A stretch of DNA of 64,000 bases from Devosia geojensis (GCF_000969415.1 NZ_JZEX01000124.1:1-64000); one strand, 5' to 3'. Counted from the stretch's first letter, positions 43,997-53,121 are shown. Numbers and translations: made by a program. Notes: generated from the sequence alone by a model not told the origin.

Positions 43997-46084
43997 CTAG
44001 AATTCCGACCATTCCTTGTCGATGGCGGCATTCCCGTTGCTGAGGTAGGCGCTGGCGGCTCCGCGCAGCTTCTGCTGCAGGCCCCGCGCCCCTTCGGCAG
44101 CTCTCGCGCCGACGCCGCGAACGGCGCTCCTTGCCGGCGCCTCTGCCTCCTCGGCGACGGCGAAGATGTCGACGATCTTGTCGAGCTCGCTCGCCTGTGC
44201 CTCGGTCTGCTCGATGGCCGCGTTGGTTTCCTCGACGAGGGCGGCGTTGTGCTGGGTCATCTCGTCCATCTGGCGGACGGCCGTGTTGACCTCCTCGATC
44301 GAGGACGCCTGCTCCCGGCTCTCGACGGCGATCTCGGAGAGGAGCGCGCTGTTGGCGCGCGCGGCATCGAGCATGGCCTCGAGCTTGGCCGCCGCTTCCG
44401 CCACCAGCTTGCTGCCGCCCTTGACCTCACCGGCCGACTGCTCGATCAGCGCCTTGACGTCCGACGAGGCGGAAGCGGCCGACTGCGCCAGGCGCCGCAC
44501 TTCGACGGCGACGACCGCGAAGCCCTTGCCGGCATCGCCGGCCCGCGCCGCCTCGACCGAGGCGTTGAGGGCCAAAAGGTTGGTCTGGAAGGCGATGTCG
44601 TCGATCATGCCGATGATGTTGGAGATCTTGGCCGAAGAGGCCGTGATCCGCTCCATGGCCTGCGTCGCTTCGTGCATCACCTGTCCGCCTTCCTCGGCTG
44701 TGCGGGTGACGTCCGTGGCGTTGGTGCTGGCATGGTTGGCGCGCTCGGCGTTCTGCATCACCGTCGAGGCGAGCTGCTCCATGGCCGCCGAGGTTTCCTC
44801 GATGGTCGCGGCCTGCTTGGTGGTGCGCTCGGAAAGATCGTTGGCGCCCGAGAGGATCTCGCCCGTCGCGGTCTTCAGCGCCCGCGAGGTCGTGCGCAGC
44901 TGCCCGACGATCTCGCTGAGCTTGTCGGCGACCGCATTGGTATCGGCCTTGAGCCGCGCGAAAGCGCCCTGGTAGTCGCCCTGCATGCGCTTGGTCAGGT
45001 CCGTATCGGCGAGCGCCGAAAGCACGGAGCCGGTCTCGGCGATGCCGCGGTCGACCGTCTCGACGAGGTTGTTGACCGAACGGGCGAGCCCGTTGAGCTC
45101 GGGATCGGGGAACTCGACCGTCACGCGCTGCGAGAAATCGCCGGCAACCGCCGCGTCGACCACCTGGCCGAAGGCGTTCTGCAGCTCGCTCATCATGCGC
45201 TGGCGGTTTTCCTGGTCCCTGACGATCCGGGCGGCCTCGGCCTGCGTCATCTCGGCGACCTTCTGCCCGTTCTCGCGGAACACCTCGACGGCCCGCGCCA
45301 TGGCGCCGACCTCGTTGCCCTGTCGGATGTAGGGCACCTGCGTGTCGTAATTGCCCTCGGCGATCTCCGCCATCGAGGCGGCGAGGCGCGGAATGGGCCG
45401 GGTGATGAGGCGCGAGGCGAAGAAGCCGATGGTGCCGAGCACGCCCGTGGCGATGAGCCCGGCAACGAGGATCAGGCCCAGGGTCTGGGTGGCGCCGGCC
45501 TCGGCGACCGCCTTGGGCTGGCCGACGAAGATCGCGCCCATGATCTCGCCCGACATTTTGACGATGGGCTGGAAGGCGGCGAAATAGGTGGTGCCGCCGA
45601 TGTCGGCTTCTCCGAGATAACGCTGGCCGGCCATGAGGGTGTCGTGGACGGGGCCGGGCCCAAGGATCGTCTCGACCGCCCGCGAGCCGTCCGGCGCCGC
45701 GATGGTGGTCGTCTTGGCGACGAGCTCGCCGGTTTCCCCGTTGAGCACGTAGATCGAGGCGGTCTGCTTGGTGACGCGCCCGACAGAATCGATGGTCTCG
45801 CTATCGTAGAAGGGCGGGATGGCCCAGCTCTGGAAGGCCGCGATATCGCCCTCCTCCGTCCAGTTGAGCACCGACCCCGATATGCGCCGCTCGAGGATCG
45901 TGGCGGCCACCTGCACGTTGATCGCCTGCTGGTTGCGGCTCGCCTCCACCGAATTGGCGTAGAGGTTGACGTAGACCGCGGTCGAGACCGCGGCGATCGA
46001 TCCGATGATCGACAGGATCACCAGGGCGGCGATCGCCGTGGTCATCCGGATATTTCCGAAGAAATGCGAGAGCTTAGCCAGCAT
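43997..46084 (-). CDS. Methyl-accepting chemotaxis protein with single Cache domain
   Basis: A 695-residue transmembrane receptor. TM1 lies about residues 13-38 ([20 protein letters not shown]) and TM2 about 205-230. The periplasmic part includes [48 protein letters not shown] and [10 protein letters not shown], which is the Cache_3/Cache_2-like pattern of small-molecule sensors. HAMP and a second HAMP-like unit follow, then the signalling domain with [22 protein letters not shown]. The tail [12 protein letters not shown] ends in a pentapeptide-like EWSEF. A CtrA-like box lies 83 bp upstream. Confidence 0.92.
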   Translation of the reverse strand: MLAKLSHFFGNIRMTTAIAALVILSIIGSIAAVSTAVYVNLYANSVEASRNQQAINVQVAATILERRISGSVLNWTEEGDIAAFQSWAIPPFYDSETIDSVGRVTKQTASIYVLNGETGELVAKTTTIAAPDGSRAVETILGPGPVHDTLMAGQRYLGEADIGGTTYFAAFQPIVKMSGEIMGAIFVGQPKAVAEAGATQTLGLILVAGLIATGVLGTIGFFASRLITRPIPRLAASMAEIAEGNYDTQVPYIRQGNEVGAMARAVEVFRENGQKVAEMTQAEAARIVRDQENRQRMMSELQNAFGQVVDAAVAGDFSQRVTVEFPDPELNGLARSVNNLVETVDRGIAETGSVLSALADTDLTKRMQGDYQGAFARLKADTNAVADKLSEIVGQLRTTSRALKTATGEILSGANDLSERTTKQAATIEETSAAMEQLASTVMQNAERANHASTNATDVTRTAEEGGQVMHEATQAMERITASSAKISNIIGMIDDIAFQTNLLALNASVEAARAGDAGKGFAVVAVEVRRLAQSAASASSDVKALIEQSAGEVKGGSKLVAEAAAKLEAMLDAARANSALLSEIAVESREQASSIEEVNTAVRQMDEMTQHNAALVEETNAAIEQTEAQASELDKIVDIFAVAEEAEAPARSAVRGVGARAAEGARGLQQKLRGAASAYLSNGNAAIDKEWSEF

Positions 46085-46166
46085 CGAATGTCCCCCAGGG
46101 CTTCTTTCAGGCCGATTTTCAAGGGGCTCCTGCCCCGGCTTCGGCGGTGAACCTAGCAAGTTGAGT

Positions 46167-46181
46167 TTAAGCGAATGTTAG
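46167..46181. promoter_or_regulatory. CtrA-like box upstream of MCP4
   Basis: TTAA-GCGAATG-TTAG, one mismatch to the CtrA full site TTAA-N7-TTAA, 83 bp before the receptor start. CtrA controls motility genes in many alphaproteobacteria. Confidence 0.4.
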
Positions 46182-46192
46182 TGGCGCGCCCC

Positions 46193-48649
46193 TCACGACC
46201 GCGCCCAGTGGCGGGCGAGCGCCAGATTGCCGTCGATGCCGTAAGCCGGCGCCGTTTCGGCGGCGGCCAAATCGTCAGTCGCCTCGAGGGTGAAGATGTC
46301 GACGATGCGGTCGAGCTCGGATGCCTGCGCTTCGGTCTGCTCGATGGCAGCGTTGGTTTCCTCGACGAGGGCGGCGTTGTGCTGGGTCATCTCGTCCATC
46401 TGCCGCACGGCGGCGTTGACCTCCTCGATGGCCGAGGCCTGCTCGCGGCTGGCCCTGGCGATGCCGGCCATCAGTCCGTGCGCGGCACGCGCCGCCATGA
46501 GCATCGCCTCCAGCCGGCTCGCCGCGTCGGAAACGAGCCGCGAGCCGCCCCTCACCTCTTCGGCGGACTGCTCGATCAGCGCCTTGACCTCGGCGGAAGC
46601 CTCCGCCGCCGATTGGGCGAGGCGGCGCACCTCGACGGCGACGACCGCGAAGCCCTTGCCGGCCTCGCCGGCGCGCGCCGCCTCGACAGAGGCATTGAGC
46701 GCCAGGAGGTTCGTCTGGAAGGCGATGTCGTCGATCATGCCGATGATCGAGGAGATGCGGGCCGAGGACCCGCTGATCCGTTCCATGGCGAGCGTCGCCT
46801 TCTGCATCACCTCGCCGCCTTCCTCGGCCGTGTGGGTCGCGCCCTCGGCCGCGTCGCTCGCCTCGCGCGCCTTGCCGGCATTCTCGAGGACGGTGGCGGC
46901 GAGCTGCTCCATGGCCGCCGATGTCTCCTCGATGGTGGCGGCCTGGCGTGTGGTGCGCTCGGAGAGGTCATTGGCGCCCGAGAGGATTTCCCCGGTCGCC
47001 TGCTTCAGCGCGCCGGAGGTGTCCTTCAACTGGCCGACGACGTCGGCAAGCTTGTCGGCGAGCGCATTGGTATCGGCCTTCAGCCGCGCGAACGCGCCCC
47101 GGTGGTCACCCCGCATGCGTGCCGTAAGATCCGTATCGGCGAGCGCTGCAAGCACGTCGCCCGTCTCGTCGATGCCCCGCTCGACGGTCTCGACCAGCGC
47201 GTTGACCGAGGCGGCGAGCGCGTTGAGCTCGGCATCTGGGAACTCGGCCGCGACCCGGCGGGTGAAATCGCCGGCGACCGCCGCGTCGACCACCTCGCCG
47301 AAGGCGCGCTGCAGCGCCTGCATCATCTCGCCCCGCTCTTCCTGGGCCTTGAGAACGCGCACCGCCTCGGCCTCGCTCATCTGCGCGATCCGCTGCCCGT
47401 TTTCACGGAAGACTTCGACCGTGCGGGCCATGGCTCCGACCTCGTCGCGCCGGCGGGTGCCCGGAACCTCGACGTCGAGCCTGCCATCGGCCAGCTCCTC
47501 CATGACCCCGGTGAGGCGGGCGATCGGCCGGCTGATCGAGCGGGCAAAGAAGAGCCCGGCAAGGGCGGCGGCCGCGAGCAGCGCGCCGCCGACGATCAGC
47601 ATCATGTCGCGCATGCGCGTGACCGGCGCATAGGCTTCGTCCGCGCCGATGGCGGTGACCACCGCCCAGTTGACGCCCTCGAACGAGACCGGCTCGGCGG
47701 TGACGATCATCTCGATGCCGCGATAGTCGGAGGTAGTGCCGAAACCCTCGGCGCCTGCGAGCGCCGCCTCGACCATCGGATTGCGATACGGCGTCGCCAG
47801 TTCGTCCGGCTGCTCGGAAAAGGCGGAATCCGAGCGCATGCGGAAATCGGCGCCGACGACGAAGGATTCACCCGTCTCGCCGAGCTCGTCCCCACCGGCG
47901 AGAAGCCGGTTGAGCGCCTGGCTCGAGACGGACGCGGCAAGGACGGCCACGGGCCGCCCGCGGTTGTTGAAGATCGGGGTTGCAAGAAAACTCGCCGGCG
48001 CATTGGCCCAGGGCGCATAGGCGGAGAAATCGGCAAAGGCGATCCGCCCGCCCTCGGTCATCGCGGCGGCGGCCTGGAAGACGGCGCCGAAGGCCGTCCC
48101 CGCTCCATCGCCACCGGCCGCGAGGTTCGTGGCGAGATCGTCTTGCTTGCCGACCGAATAGACGAGGTTGCCGTTGAGGTCGACGATGTAGAGATCGGCA
48201 AAGCCAGCCGTGTGCAGTTGCTGGCGCAGTTGCGGATGGACGCGCGTATGGGTGAAATCATAGTAGGAGCGCTTGGCTCCGGCCGGCTCGTTGAGGTCCA
48301 TGCGCGCGAACCCTTCATGGGGGTTGCCGTCGACATAGGCGGCCCGCAATTCGGCCCGAGGGTCGCCCTCGAACTGCTCCCAGGCGAGCGCCATGTCGCG
48401 CGCCGCCGTTTGCGTCGCTTCCGCCCCAGCCAGATCGAGAAGCCTTTGCTTGAGGTCGGCGAAATACTCCTCGAGGGTTGCCGCGCGGTGCTGGGCGACC
48501 GTCTCGATCTGCCGGCGCGAGAGATCGACCACGATGGACGAGCCGATGAAATAGCTCGAAACGCCGACGCCCGCGCTCACCAGCAGCGCCGAGCCGATCA
48601 GCGCCAGCGGCAGCTTCTGGGCTATCCTCAATGCAGGCAGAAATTTCAT
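46193..48649 (-). CDS. Methyl-accepting chemotaxis protein with large (double) Cache-type sensor
   Basis: An 818-residue receptor, the largest of the five. TM1 is about residues 14-36 and TM2 about 340-365 ([21 protein letters not shown]). The ~300-residue periplasmic region contains [43 protein letters not shown] and [15 protein letters not shown], typical of a dCache-type or tandem sensor. HAMP, a second HAMP-like unit ([15 protein letters not shown]) and the signalling domain follow. The tail [13 protein letters not shown] keeps the Gly-Asn and Trp of the other tails but not the Phe. Its upstream region has a CtrA-like box and a 13-bp motif shared with cheD. Confidence 0.92.
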   Translation of the reverse strand: MKFLPALRIAQKLPLALIGSALLVSAGVGVSSYFIGSSIVVDLSRRQIETVAQHRAATLEEYFADLKQRLLDLAGAEATQTAARDMALAWEQFEGDPRAELRAAYVDGNPHEGFARMDLNEPAGAKRSYYDFTHTRVHPQLRQQLHTAGFADLYIVDLNGNLVYSVGKQDDLATNLAAGGDGAGTAFGAVFQAAAAMTEGGRIAFADFSAYAPWANAPASFLATPIFNNRGRPVAVLAASVSSQALNRLLAGGDELGETGESFVVGADFRMRSDSAFSEQPDELATPYRNPMVEAALAGAEGFGTTSDYRGIEMIVTAEPVSFEGVNWAVVTAIGADEAYAPVTRMRDMMLIVGGALLAAAALAGLFFARSISRPIARLTGVMEELADGRLDVEVPGTRRRDEVGAMARTVEVFRENGQRIAQMSEAEAVRVLKAQEERGEMMQALQRAFGEVVDAAVAGDFTRRVAAEFPDAELNALAASVNALVETVERGIDETGDVLAALADTDLTARMRGDHRGAFARLKADTNALADKLADVVGQLKDTSGALKQATGEILSGANDLSERTTRQAATIEETSAAMEQLAATVLENAGKAREASDAAEGATHTAEEGGEVMQKATLAMERISGSSARISSIIGMIDDIAFQTNLLALNASVEAARAGEAGKGFAVVAVEVRRLAQSAAEASAEVKALIEQSAEEVRGGSRLVSDAASRLEAMLMAARAAHGLMAGIARASREQASAIEEVNAAVRQMDEMTQHNAALVEETNAAIEQTEAQASELDRIVDIFTLEATDDLAAAETAPAYGIDGNLALARHWARS

Positions 48650-48776
48650 TCGAGCGCTCCAGCTTCTGCTGAAGAGCCGCGCGCCTCGCCGGTGCCGGAT
48701 GATTCCTCGAAGGGGGCCGCTCCTGCCGCCCCGCGCGTCGACCCTTCCCCCTCAGAAAGTCGATTCGATAGTCCGG

Positions 48777-48811
48777 GCACTCTAGGGGTCGGGCTATTAA
48801 TTTCTTCTTAC
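48777..48811. promoter_or_regulatory. CtrA-like box and 13-bp motif shared with cheD promoter
   Basis: TTAA-TTTCTTC-TTAC (48797-48811) has one mismatch to the CtrA site. GCACTCTAGGGGT (48777-48789) is identical to 52078-52090, upstream of cheD. Both lie upstream of the large receptor gene. Confidence 0.4.
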
Positions 48812-48842
48812 GCAGAAATCCGTGCCCCGTTCTCCGGAACGT

Positions 48843-49232
48843 CTACGAAAGCGCGCCGATCACCGCCTCGATGCGCTTCTTCATGGTCGAAGCGTCGAAC
48901 GGCTTGATGATGTAGTTGTTGACCCCGTGCGAGATGGCTTCCTTGACCTGCTCCTTGTCGGAGCGGCCGGTGGCCATGATGAACGGCATCGCCTGGGTGC
49001 GCGGGTGCTTGCGGATGACCTTGAGGAGCGTCAGCCCGTCGATGTCTTCCATGTTCCAGTCGGATATGATGAGGTCGACATTGCCCTTTTCGAGCTTGCC
49101 GAGCGCGTCGCGCCCGCTCTTGGCCTCGATGATGTCCTTGAAGCCGAGCTGGGTCAGGATGTACTTGCAGATCCCCCGCATCGACTGCTGATCGTCAACG
49201 ATCAGAACGCTGACTGCGCTAGCTTTCGGCAT
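48843..49232 (-). CDS. cheY2: Chemotaxis response regulator CheY (second copy)
   Basis: A 129-residue receiver domain. The phosphorylated residue is Asp58 in LIISDWNMEDIDG; the acidic pair is Asp13-Asp14 in VLIVDDQQSMRG. MATGRSDKEQVKEAIS and NNYIIKPFD complete the active site. SDWNMPxxDG-like sequence and the basic C-terminal helix resemble motor-binding CheY. It follows cheB by 119 bp. In rhizobia the CheY of this position is the main motor regulator and the other is a phosphate sink; that division is inferred from family knowledge here. Confidence 0.93.
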   Translation of the reverse strand: MPKASAVSVLIVDDQQSMRGICKYILTQLGFKDIIEAKSGRDALGKLEKGNVDLIISDWNMEDIDGLTLLKVIRKHPRTQAMPFIMATGRSDKEQVKEAISHGVNNYIIKPFDASTMKKRIEAVIGALS

Positions 49233-49351
49233 TCTTGCTCACCTTTAACGCACCCGGACATCCGGTCCGGTATTGGCGGCCAACTTAAGACCAAATCCAT
49301 TACTGTTTTCTCAATCGCACTGGCCGCATTGCGCTGGTGCGATTAGGGTTT

Positions 49352-50398
49352 TCAGGCCGCGCTTTTGAGGCGCGAGAGCGCGTTGGCGAGCCGCGCTGCG
49401 ATCGCCTCGACCGGGGCCTGCTCGACGACTGCGCCTTCCTCGAAGGCGACGCGCGGCATGCCATAGACCAGCGCCGAGGCCTGGCTCTGCCCGACCGTAT
49501 AGGCGCCCGCATCGCGCATGAGCTTTAACCCCCGCGCCCCGTCCCGCCCCATGCCGGTCAGGATCGCGCCGACCGCGAGCGGTCCGACGGTCCTGGCGAC
49601 GGATTCAAACAGCACGTCGACGCTCGGCCGGTGGCCGGAGGCCAGATCGTCATGCGAGAGCCGGCATTTCAATTGCCCCGAGGAACGCTCGACACGCAGG
49701 TGATAGTCGCCGCGCGCCACATAGGCGTGCCCGGCCTTCAGCGCCAGCCTGTCCTCGGCCTCGAGGACGGTGATGGTGGAAAGCTCGTCGAGCCGCGCGG
49801 CAAAGCGCGCGGTAAAACCCGCCGGCATGTGCTGGGCGATGAGGATTGGCGGACAGTCGGCCGGCATGCCCGAGAGCACGGTGCGGATGGCTTCGACTCC
49901 CCCGGTCGAGGCGCCGATGGCAATGACTGCCCCTTCGGGCGCGGCGGCGGTGCGCACGGCAACCTTGGGCACTTCGACCCGCTCGGCGCGCCCGCGCACG
50001 TCCGAGCGCGCCGCCGCGCGCACCTTGTCGCGCAGAGCCGCCGCGAACGCTTCTATGCCGCCCGAAAGGTCGGCGCCGGGCTTGGCGACGAAGTCGACCG
50101 CCCCGAGCTCGAGGGCGAGCAGCGTCTCGCTGGCGCCCTTGCGCGTCAGCGTCGAGACCATGACCACCGGCGTCGGGCGCAGGCGCATCAGCTTGTCGAG
50201 GAAGGCGAGCCCGTTCATGTTGGGCATCTCGATGTCGAGGGTGACGACATCGGGATCGAGCGTCCTGATCTTCTCGCGCGCCTCGATCGGGTCGGCGGCA
50301 GTGCCGACCACGCTGATGTCGCCCTCGCGCACCAGCGTGCGCGACAGCACCTCGCGGATCAGCGCCGAATCGTCGACGACCAGGACCCTGATGCTCAT
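49352..50398 (-). CDS. cheB: Protein-glutamate methylesterase CheB
   Basis: A 348-residue adaptation enzyme: receiver domain (Asp55 in VVTLDIEMPNMNGL) joined to the methylesterase domain (about residues 155-345). The catalytic triad is visible as Ser in IAIGASTGGVEAIR, His in LIAQHMPAGFT and Asp in GAILTGMGRDGARG. It removes methyl groups from receptors when phosphorylated by CheA. It overlaps cheR by 4 bp, giving paired expression of the two opposing adaptation enzymes. Confidence 0.96.
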   Translation of the reverse strand: MSIRVLVVDDSALIREVLSRTLVREGDISVVGTAADPIEAREKIRTLDPDVVTLDIEMPNMNGLAFLDKLMRLRPTPVVMVSTLTRKGASETLLALELGAVDFVAKPGADLSGGIEAFAAALRDKVRAAARSDVRGRAERVEVPKVAVRTAAAPEGAVIAIGASTGGVEAIRTVLSGMPADCPPILIAQHMPAGFTARFAARLDELSTITVLEAEDRLALKAGHAYVARGDYHLRVERSSGQLKCRLSHDDLASGHRPSVDVLFESVARTVGPLAVGAILTGMGRDGARGLKLMRDAGAYTVGQSQASALVYGMPRVAFEEGAVVEQAPVEAIAARLANALSRLKSAA

Positions 50399-51243
50399 GC
50401 TGCCACCCGCTTGGTCTGAGCCGCCTTGAACTGGTAGATGGTCTTGCCGACGAGCCGGAAGCCGTCGGCGCCCGACCCCAGGTTTTCCGAGTGCCCGATG
50501 TAGAGGAAGGCATCGTCGGCGAGCATGCCGGCGAGCCGGCGGAAGAGCTCGCCCTGCGTCGGCTTATCGAAATAGATGGCGACGTTCCGGCAGAAGACCG
50601 CATCGAACGGTCCCTTCATCGGCCACGTGCCTGCAATGAGGTTGAGCGGCTTGAACGCGACGAGCTCGCGCGCGGCCGCCGGAATCCGGATGTTGCCGTC
50701 GCCCGGCCGCTCGAAGAGGGCCGTCCGCTCGGCGGACAATCCCGAAAGCTCTGATTCCGGATAGACGCCGCGCGCGGCCTTCCCGATCACCGCCGTGTCG
50801 ATGTCGGTGGCCAGAACCTTGAAGTCCCAGCGCTTCAGTTCGGGATAGGCGGCCAGGAGATCGACCGCGATCGTATAGGGCTCCTGGCCCGTCGAGCAGC
50901 CGGCCGACCAGATGCGTAGCCGCTGCCCGCGCGGCCGCTCGGCGATCAGCCGTCCGACATAGCCGCGCAAGTGCTCGAAGTGGTGGTCCTCGCGATAGAA
51001 GCGCGTGAGGTTGGTGGTCAGGGCGTTGACGAAGTTCTGTGCGTCCTCGGGCATGGCGGCGCTCTCGAGATAGTCGAGATAGTCCGAGAAGCTCTTGAGC
51101 CCCAGCGCCCGGATGACCTTGGAGAGGCGCGAGACGACGAGCGTACGCTTGGCATCGCTCAGCGATATGCCGGCCACCGCGTAGACCCTGGCCTTCACCC
51201 GCGCGAAATCGCGCTCGCTGAGGGAGAATTCCCCTTGATCCAT
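50395..51243 (-). CDS. cheR: Chemoreceptor glutamate methyltransferase CheR
   Basis: A 282-residue enzyme that methylates receptor glutamates. The N-terminal helical domain (about 1-95) has LTTNLTRFYRE, where the usual FFRE is FYRE. The SAM-binding domain has RIWSAGCSTGQEPYTIAV (usual SAGCSxGEEPYS), ATDID and FCRNVAIYFDK. The C-terminal GHSENL segment is intact. It has the beta-subdomain length needed to bind pentapeptide tethers, which two receptors of this cluster appear to carry. It overlaps cheB by 4 bp and lies 212 bp after cheD; that gap contains repeat C. Confidence 0.95.
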   Translation of the reverse strand: MDQGEFSLSERDFARVKARVYAVAGISLSDAKRTLVVSRLSKVIRALGLKSFSDYLDYLESAAMPEDAQNFVNALTTNLTRFYREDHHFEHLRGYVGRLIAERPRGQRLRIWSAGCSTGQEPYTIAVDLLAAYPELKRWDFKVLATDIDTAVIGKAARGVYPESELSGLSAERTALFERPGDGNIRIPAAARELVAFKPLNLIAGTWPMKGPFDAVFCRNVAIYFDKPTQGELFRRLAGMLADDAFLYIGHSENLGSGADGFRLVGKTIYQFKAAQTKRVAA

Positions 51244-51358
51244 CTGCCGCCCCCGGTTGCCGGCGGGCCTTCTGCCCGCCCGTTCCGCCGATGCGGCGGA
51301 TTGGTCCGATACTGGCGGTTTCTTCGCTTATTTTGCGTAAACGAGCCGCGCCCGGCAG

Positions 51359-51458
51359 CGAGCGTTTTCAGGAAAGTGGACACCGCTTTTCCGGTTCGAA
51401 AGCGCGACAAAGCAAGCTTGGGGCATCCGCTCTGAGCCCATCAGAACGGAAATGCTCA
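51359..51458. repeat. Dispersed repeat C, copy 2
   Basis: Core GGAAAGTGGACACCGCTTTT and tail GGTTCGAAAGCGCGACAAA, as in the copies at 28117 and 59158. The right edge (AATGCTCA) overlaps the cheD stop codon. It splits cheD from cheR. Confidence 0.75.
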
Positions 51459-52046
51459 GAAAAGCTCGATATCGTCAGCCGCAGGCTTCGGAGCGGGACC
51501 GCGGCGCGCCACCACCAGCTCGCGCCGGGCGATGCTGGCGTTCTCGGAGGATTCGAGCCGCTTGACGAAGGCGCGCCCCGAATGCGGCTTGAACAGCACC
51601 CGGCGCGCGAACGTGCCGCCCAGGTCTTCGCTGGCAAGCGCATAGCCTTCAGCCGTCAGGAACTCGCGCACGAACTCGATGTTCTTGGCTCCGACATCGT
51701 CGAGCGACGCGTTGATCTTGCCGCCGCCGAACACCTTGATCTCGAGGTTGGCCTTCTTGCCCGTTCCGCCCGTCAGCACCTTGTTGATGAGCTGCTCCAT
51801 GGCGAAGGCCCCGTACCGCGCCGACGCGCCGTAGCGATCCCGCGCCGAGCCGGACTGTTCGGCGAGAAGGAAGTGATTCATCCCCCCGACATTGGCCACC
51901 CGGTCGCGCACGCACGCCGAGATGCAGGACCCGAGGACGGTGGAATAGGTGAGATCCCTGTCGTCCGATACGTAGCAGTCGCCTTGATGCACGGTGGTGA
52001 CGACGCCGCGATCGAATTCGGGCGGCAGAGACTTCGCGGAAACCAT
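51456..52046 (-). CDS. cheD: Chemoreceptor glutamine deamidase CheD
   Basis: A 196-residue enzyme that deamidates receptor glutamines, preparing methylation sites. The catalytic Cys is in VLGSCISACVRD, and the active-site His is in VANVGGMNHFLLA. KVFGGGKI and RVLFKPHSG are further conserved blocks. The last residues are PAADDIELF; the C-terminal ELF recurs on the CheT-like protein next door. Promoter region 52047-52210 is shared with the CheT-like gene. The stop overlaps repeat C. Confidence 0.95.
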   Translation of the reverse strand: MVSAKSLPPEFDRGVVTTVHQGDCYVSDDRDLTYSTVLGSCISACVRDRVANVGGMNHFLLAEQSGSARDRYGASARYGAFAMEQLINKVLTGGTGKKANLEIKVFGGGKINASLDDVGAKNIEFVREFLTAEGYALASEDLGGTFARRVLFKPHSGRAFVKRLESSENASIARRELVVARRGPAPKPAADDIELF

Positions 52047-52077
52047 GGGGGAATTCGTAACCTCACCGAACTTATGA

Positions 52078-52113
52078 GCACTCTAGGGGTAACGGGTTAG
52101 TGAATTGCTAACC
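52078..52113. promoter_or_regulatory. cheD / CheT-like divergent control region
   Basis: GCACTCTAGGGGT (52078-52090) repeats the motif found upstream of the large receptor. GGTTAG-TGAATTG-CTAACC (52095-52113) is a perfect dyad with a 7-nt spacer, resembling a degenerate CtrA site (TTAG-N7-CTAA). It lies between the cheD start and the start of the CheT-like gene. Confidence 0.45.
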
Positions 52114-52210
52114 AAGCTCGCGCCGGTCGCGGCAACGGCGCCCGACGGCAAGAAGTGCTTTAGAAAGTGGAGCCATAAGGTGGAGGTCTATATGGGGCTC
52201 GGGAACGGAT

Positions 52211-52564
52211 ATGTCGCTACAAAAGCTTGCACGTGAACTTGACGAGACGGCGCGCCAGACCGCCGTGATGCTCGAGGGCATCGCCGATGCGCTTGCGGTG
52301 CTCGCCGACGAGGACGTCAACGCCGGTGCGGCGCGCAAGCAGGCCATCGAGATGATCGTCGTCGCCCTTCAAGGCCAGGATCGCATCGAGCAGCGCTGCC
52401 AGAACCTGGCGCTGGCGGTGCGCCAGTTCGCCCTGCTGCCGCCGACCGCACCGGACGCCGTTTATGACGAGATCTGGTCGAGCCTCACCCTCGACGAACT
52501 GCGCGTGCCCGCCCTCTCGGGCATCGCTGCCCACTCCCGCCACGGGGAAGCCGAGCTCTTCTGA
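52211..52564 (+). CDS. CheT/CheZ-like small chemotaxis protein
   Basis: A 117-residue, mostly helical protein, the only plus-strand gene in the che block. Residues 53-66 read LQGQDRIEQRCQNL, giving a DxxxQ motif (Asp57, Gln61) in a QDxxxQR context similar to that of the CheY-P phosphatase CheZ (QDLTGQ). The rhizobial CheT protein, encoded after cheD in Sinorhizobium, is from memory a small remote CheZ relative. The C-terminus GEAELF shares ELF with CheD. So it may speed CheY-P decay. It begins with MSLQKLARELDET and reads divergently from cheD. Chemotaxis function is inferred from motif and position. Confidence 0.65.
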   Translation: MSLQKLARELDETARQTAVMLEGIADALAVLADEDVNAGAARKQAIEMIVVALQGQDRIEQRCQNLALAVRQFALLPPTAPDAVYDEIWSSLTLDELRVPALSGIAAHSRHGEAELF

Positions 52565-52587
52565 GCCGGCTTCAGGACCGATTGAAA

Positions 52588-52611
52588 AAAGGGCGCCGCT
52601 GGGCGCCCTTT
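52588..52611. terminator. Bidirectional terminator between CheT-like gene and cheW
   Basis: AAAGGGCGCC-GCTG-GGCGCCCTTT with T-rich ends on both strands (CCCTTTCGTTTT plus, CCCTTTTTTC minus). Serves the CheT-like and cheW transcripts. Confidence 0.85.
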
Positions 52612-52632
52612 CGTTTTCCGCTGAGTGAATTT

Positions 52633-53121
52633 CTAGCCGTCGAGCTTGCTGCCCGCGACAATCGAATGCAGGTCGATGAGCCCGACCATGCGCCCCTCAT
52701 GGGTGACGATGCCGTTGAGGAGCTCGGTGTCGATCGAGTTGCCCTCGGGCACCGCATGGATGTCGTCGCGCGACACGGTGAGGATGTCGCTGACCGCATC
52801 GACGAGGATGCCGACCCACTTGTCGCCGACGCTCATGACCACGACGACGTGGTTCTTGGTCGGCGAGGTCTGTCCGTCGCCGAACCGTGCACGAAGATCA
52901 AAAATCGGCACGATTGTGCCGCGAAGATTGATCACTCCGCGTACATATTCACGCGTGTTGGGCAGAGGCGTTGCACCGTTCCAGGCGCGGATCTCGCGCA
53001 CCGTGGTGATTTCGACTCCATAAGTCTGCTCGCCGATCGAGAACGCGATGAGCTGGAGGGAGTTGTGAGCGGCGACGGCCGCCTTGTCGATGACATCGTC
53101 ACGGATGCCGAGGACTTCCAT
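52633..53121 (-). CDS. cheW: Chemotaxis coupling protein CheW
   Basis: A 162-residue SH3-like coupling protein linking receptors to CheA. SLQLIAFSIGEQTYGVEITTVREIR, PLPNTREYVRGVINLRGTIVPIFDLRARFG and MVGLIDLHSI are the CheW blocks. GGAGAAAGG sits before the ATG at 53121; an upstream start at 53163 is possible. It lies 50 bp after cheA on the same strand. Confidence 0.95.
   Translation of the reverse strand: MEVLGIRDDVIDKAAVAAHNSLQLIAFSIGEQTYGVEITTVREIRAWNGATPLPNTREYVRGVINLRGTIVPIFDLRARFGDGQTSPTKNHVVVVMSVGDKWVGILVDAVSDILTVSRDDIHAVPEGNSIDTELLNGIVTHEGRMVGLIDLHSIVAGSKLDG

Noticed and set aside
46175..48907. 910-codon open frame on the plus strand
   Set aside because: Antisense to the large chemoreceptor; Arg/Gly/Asp-rich without domain features. 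Similar antisense frames over the other receptors (39262-41235, 43868-46150) were rejected for the same reason.
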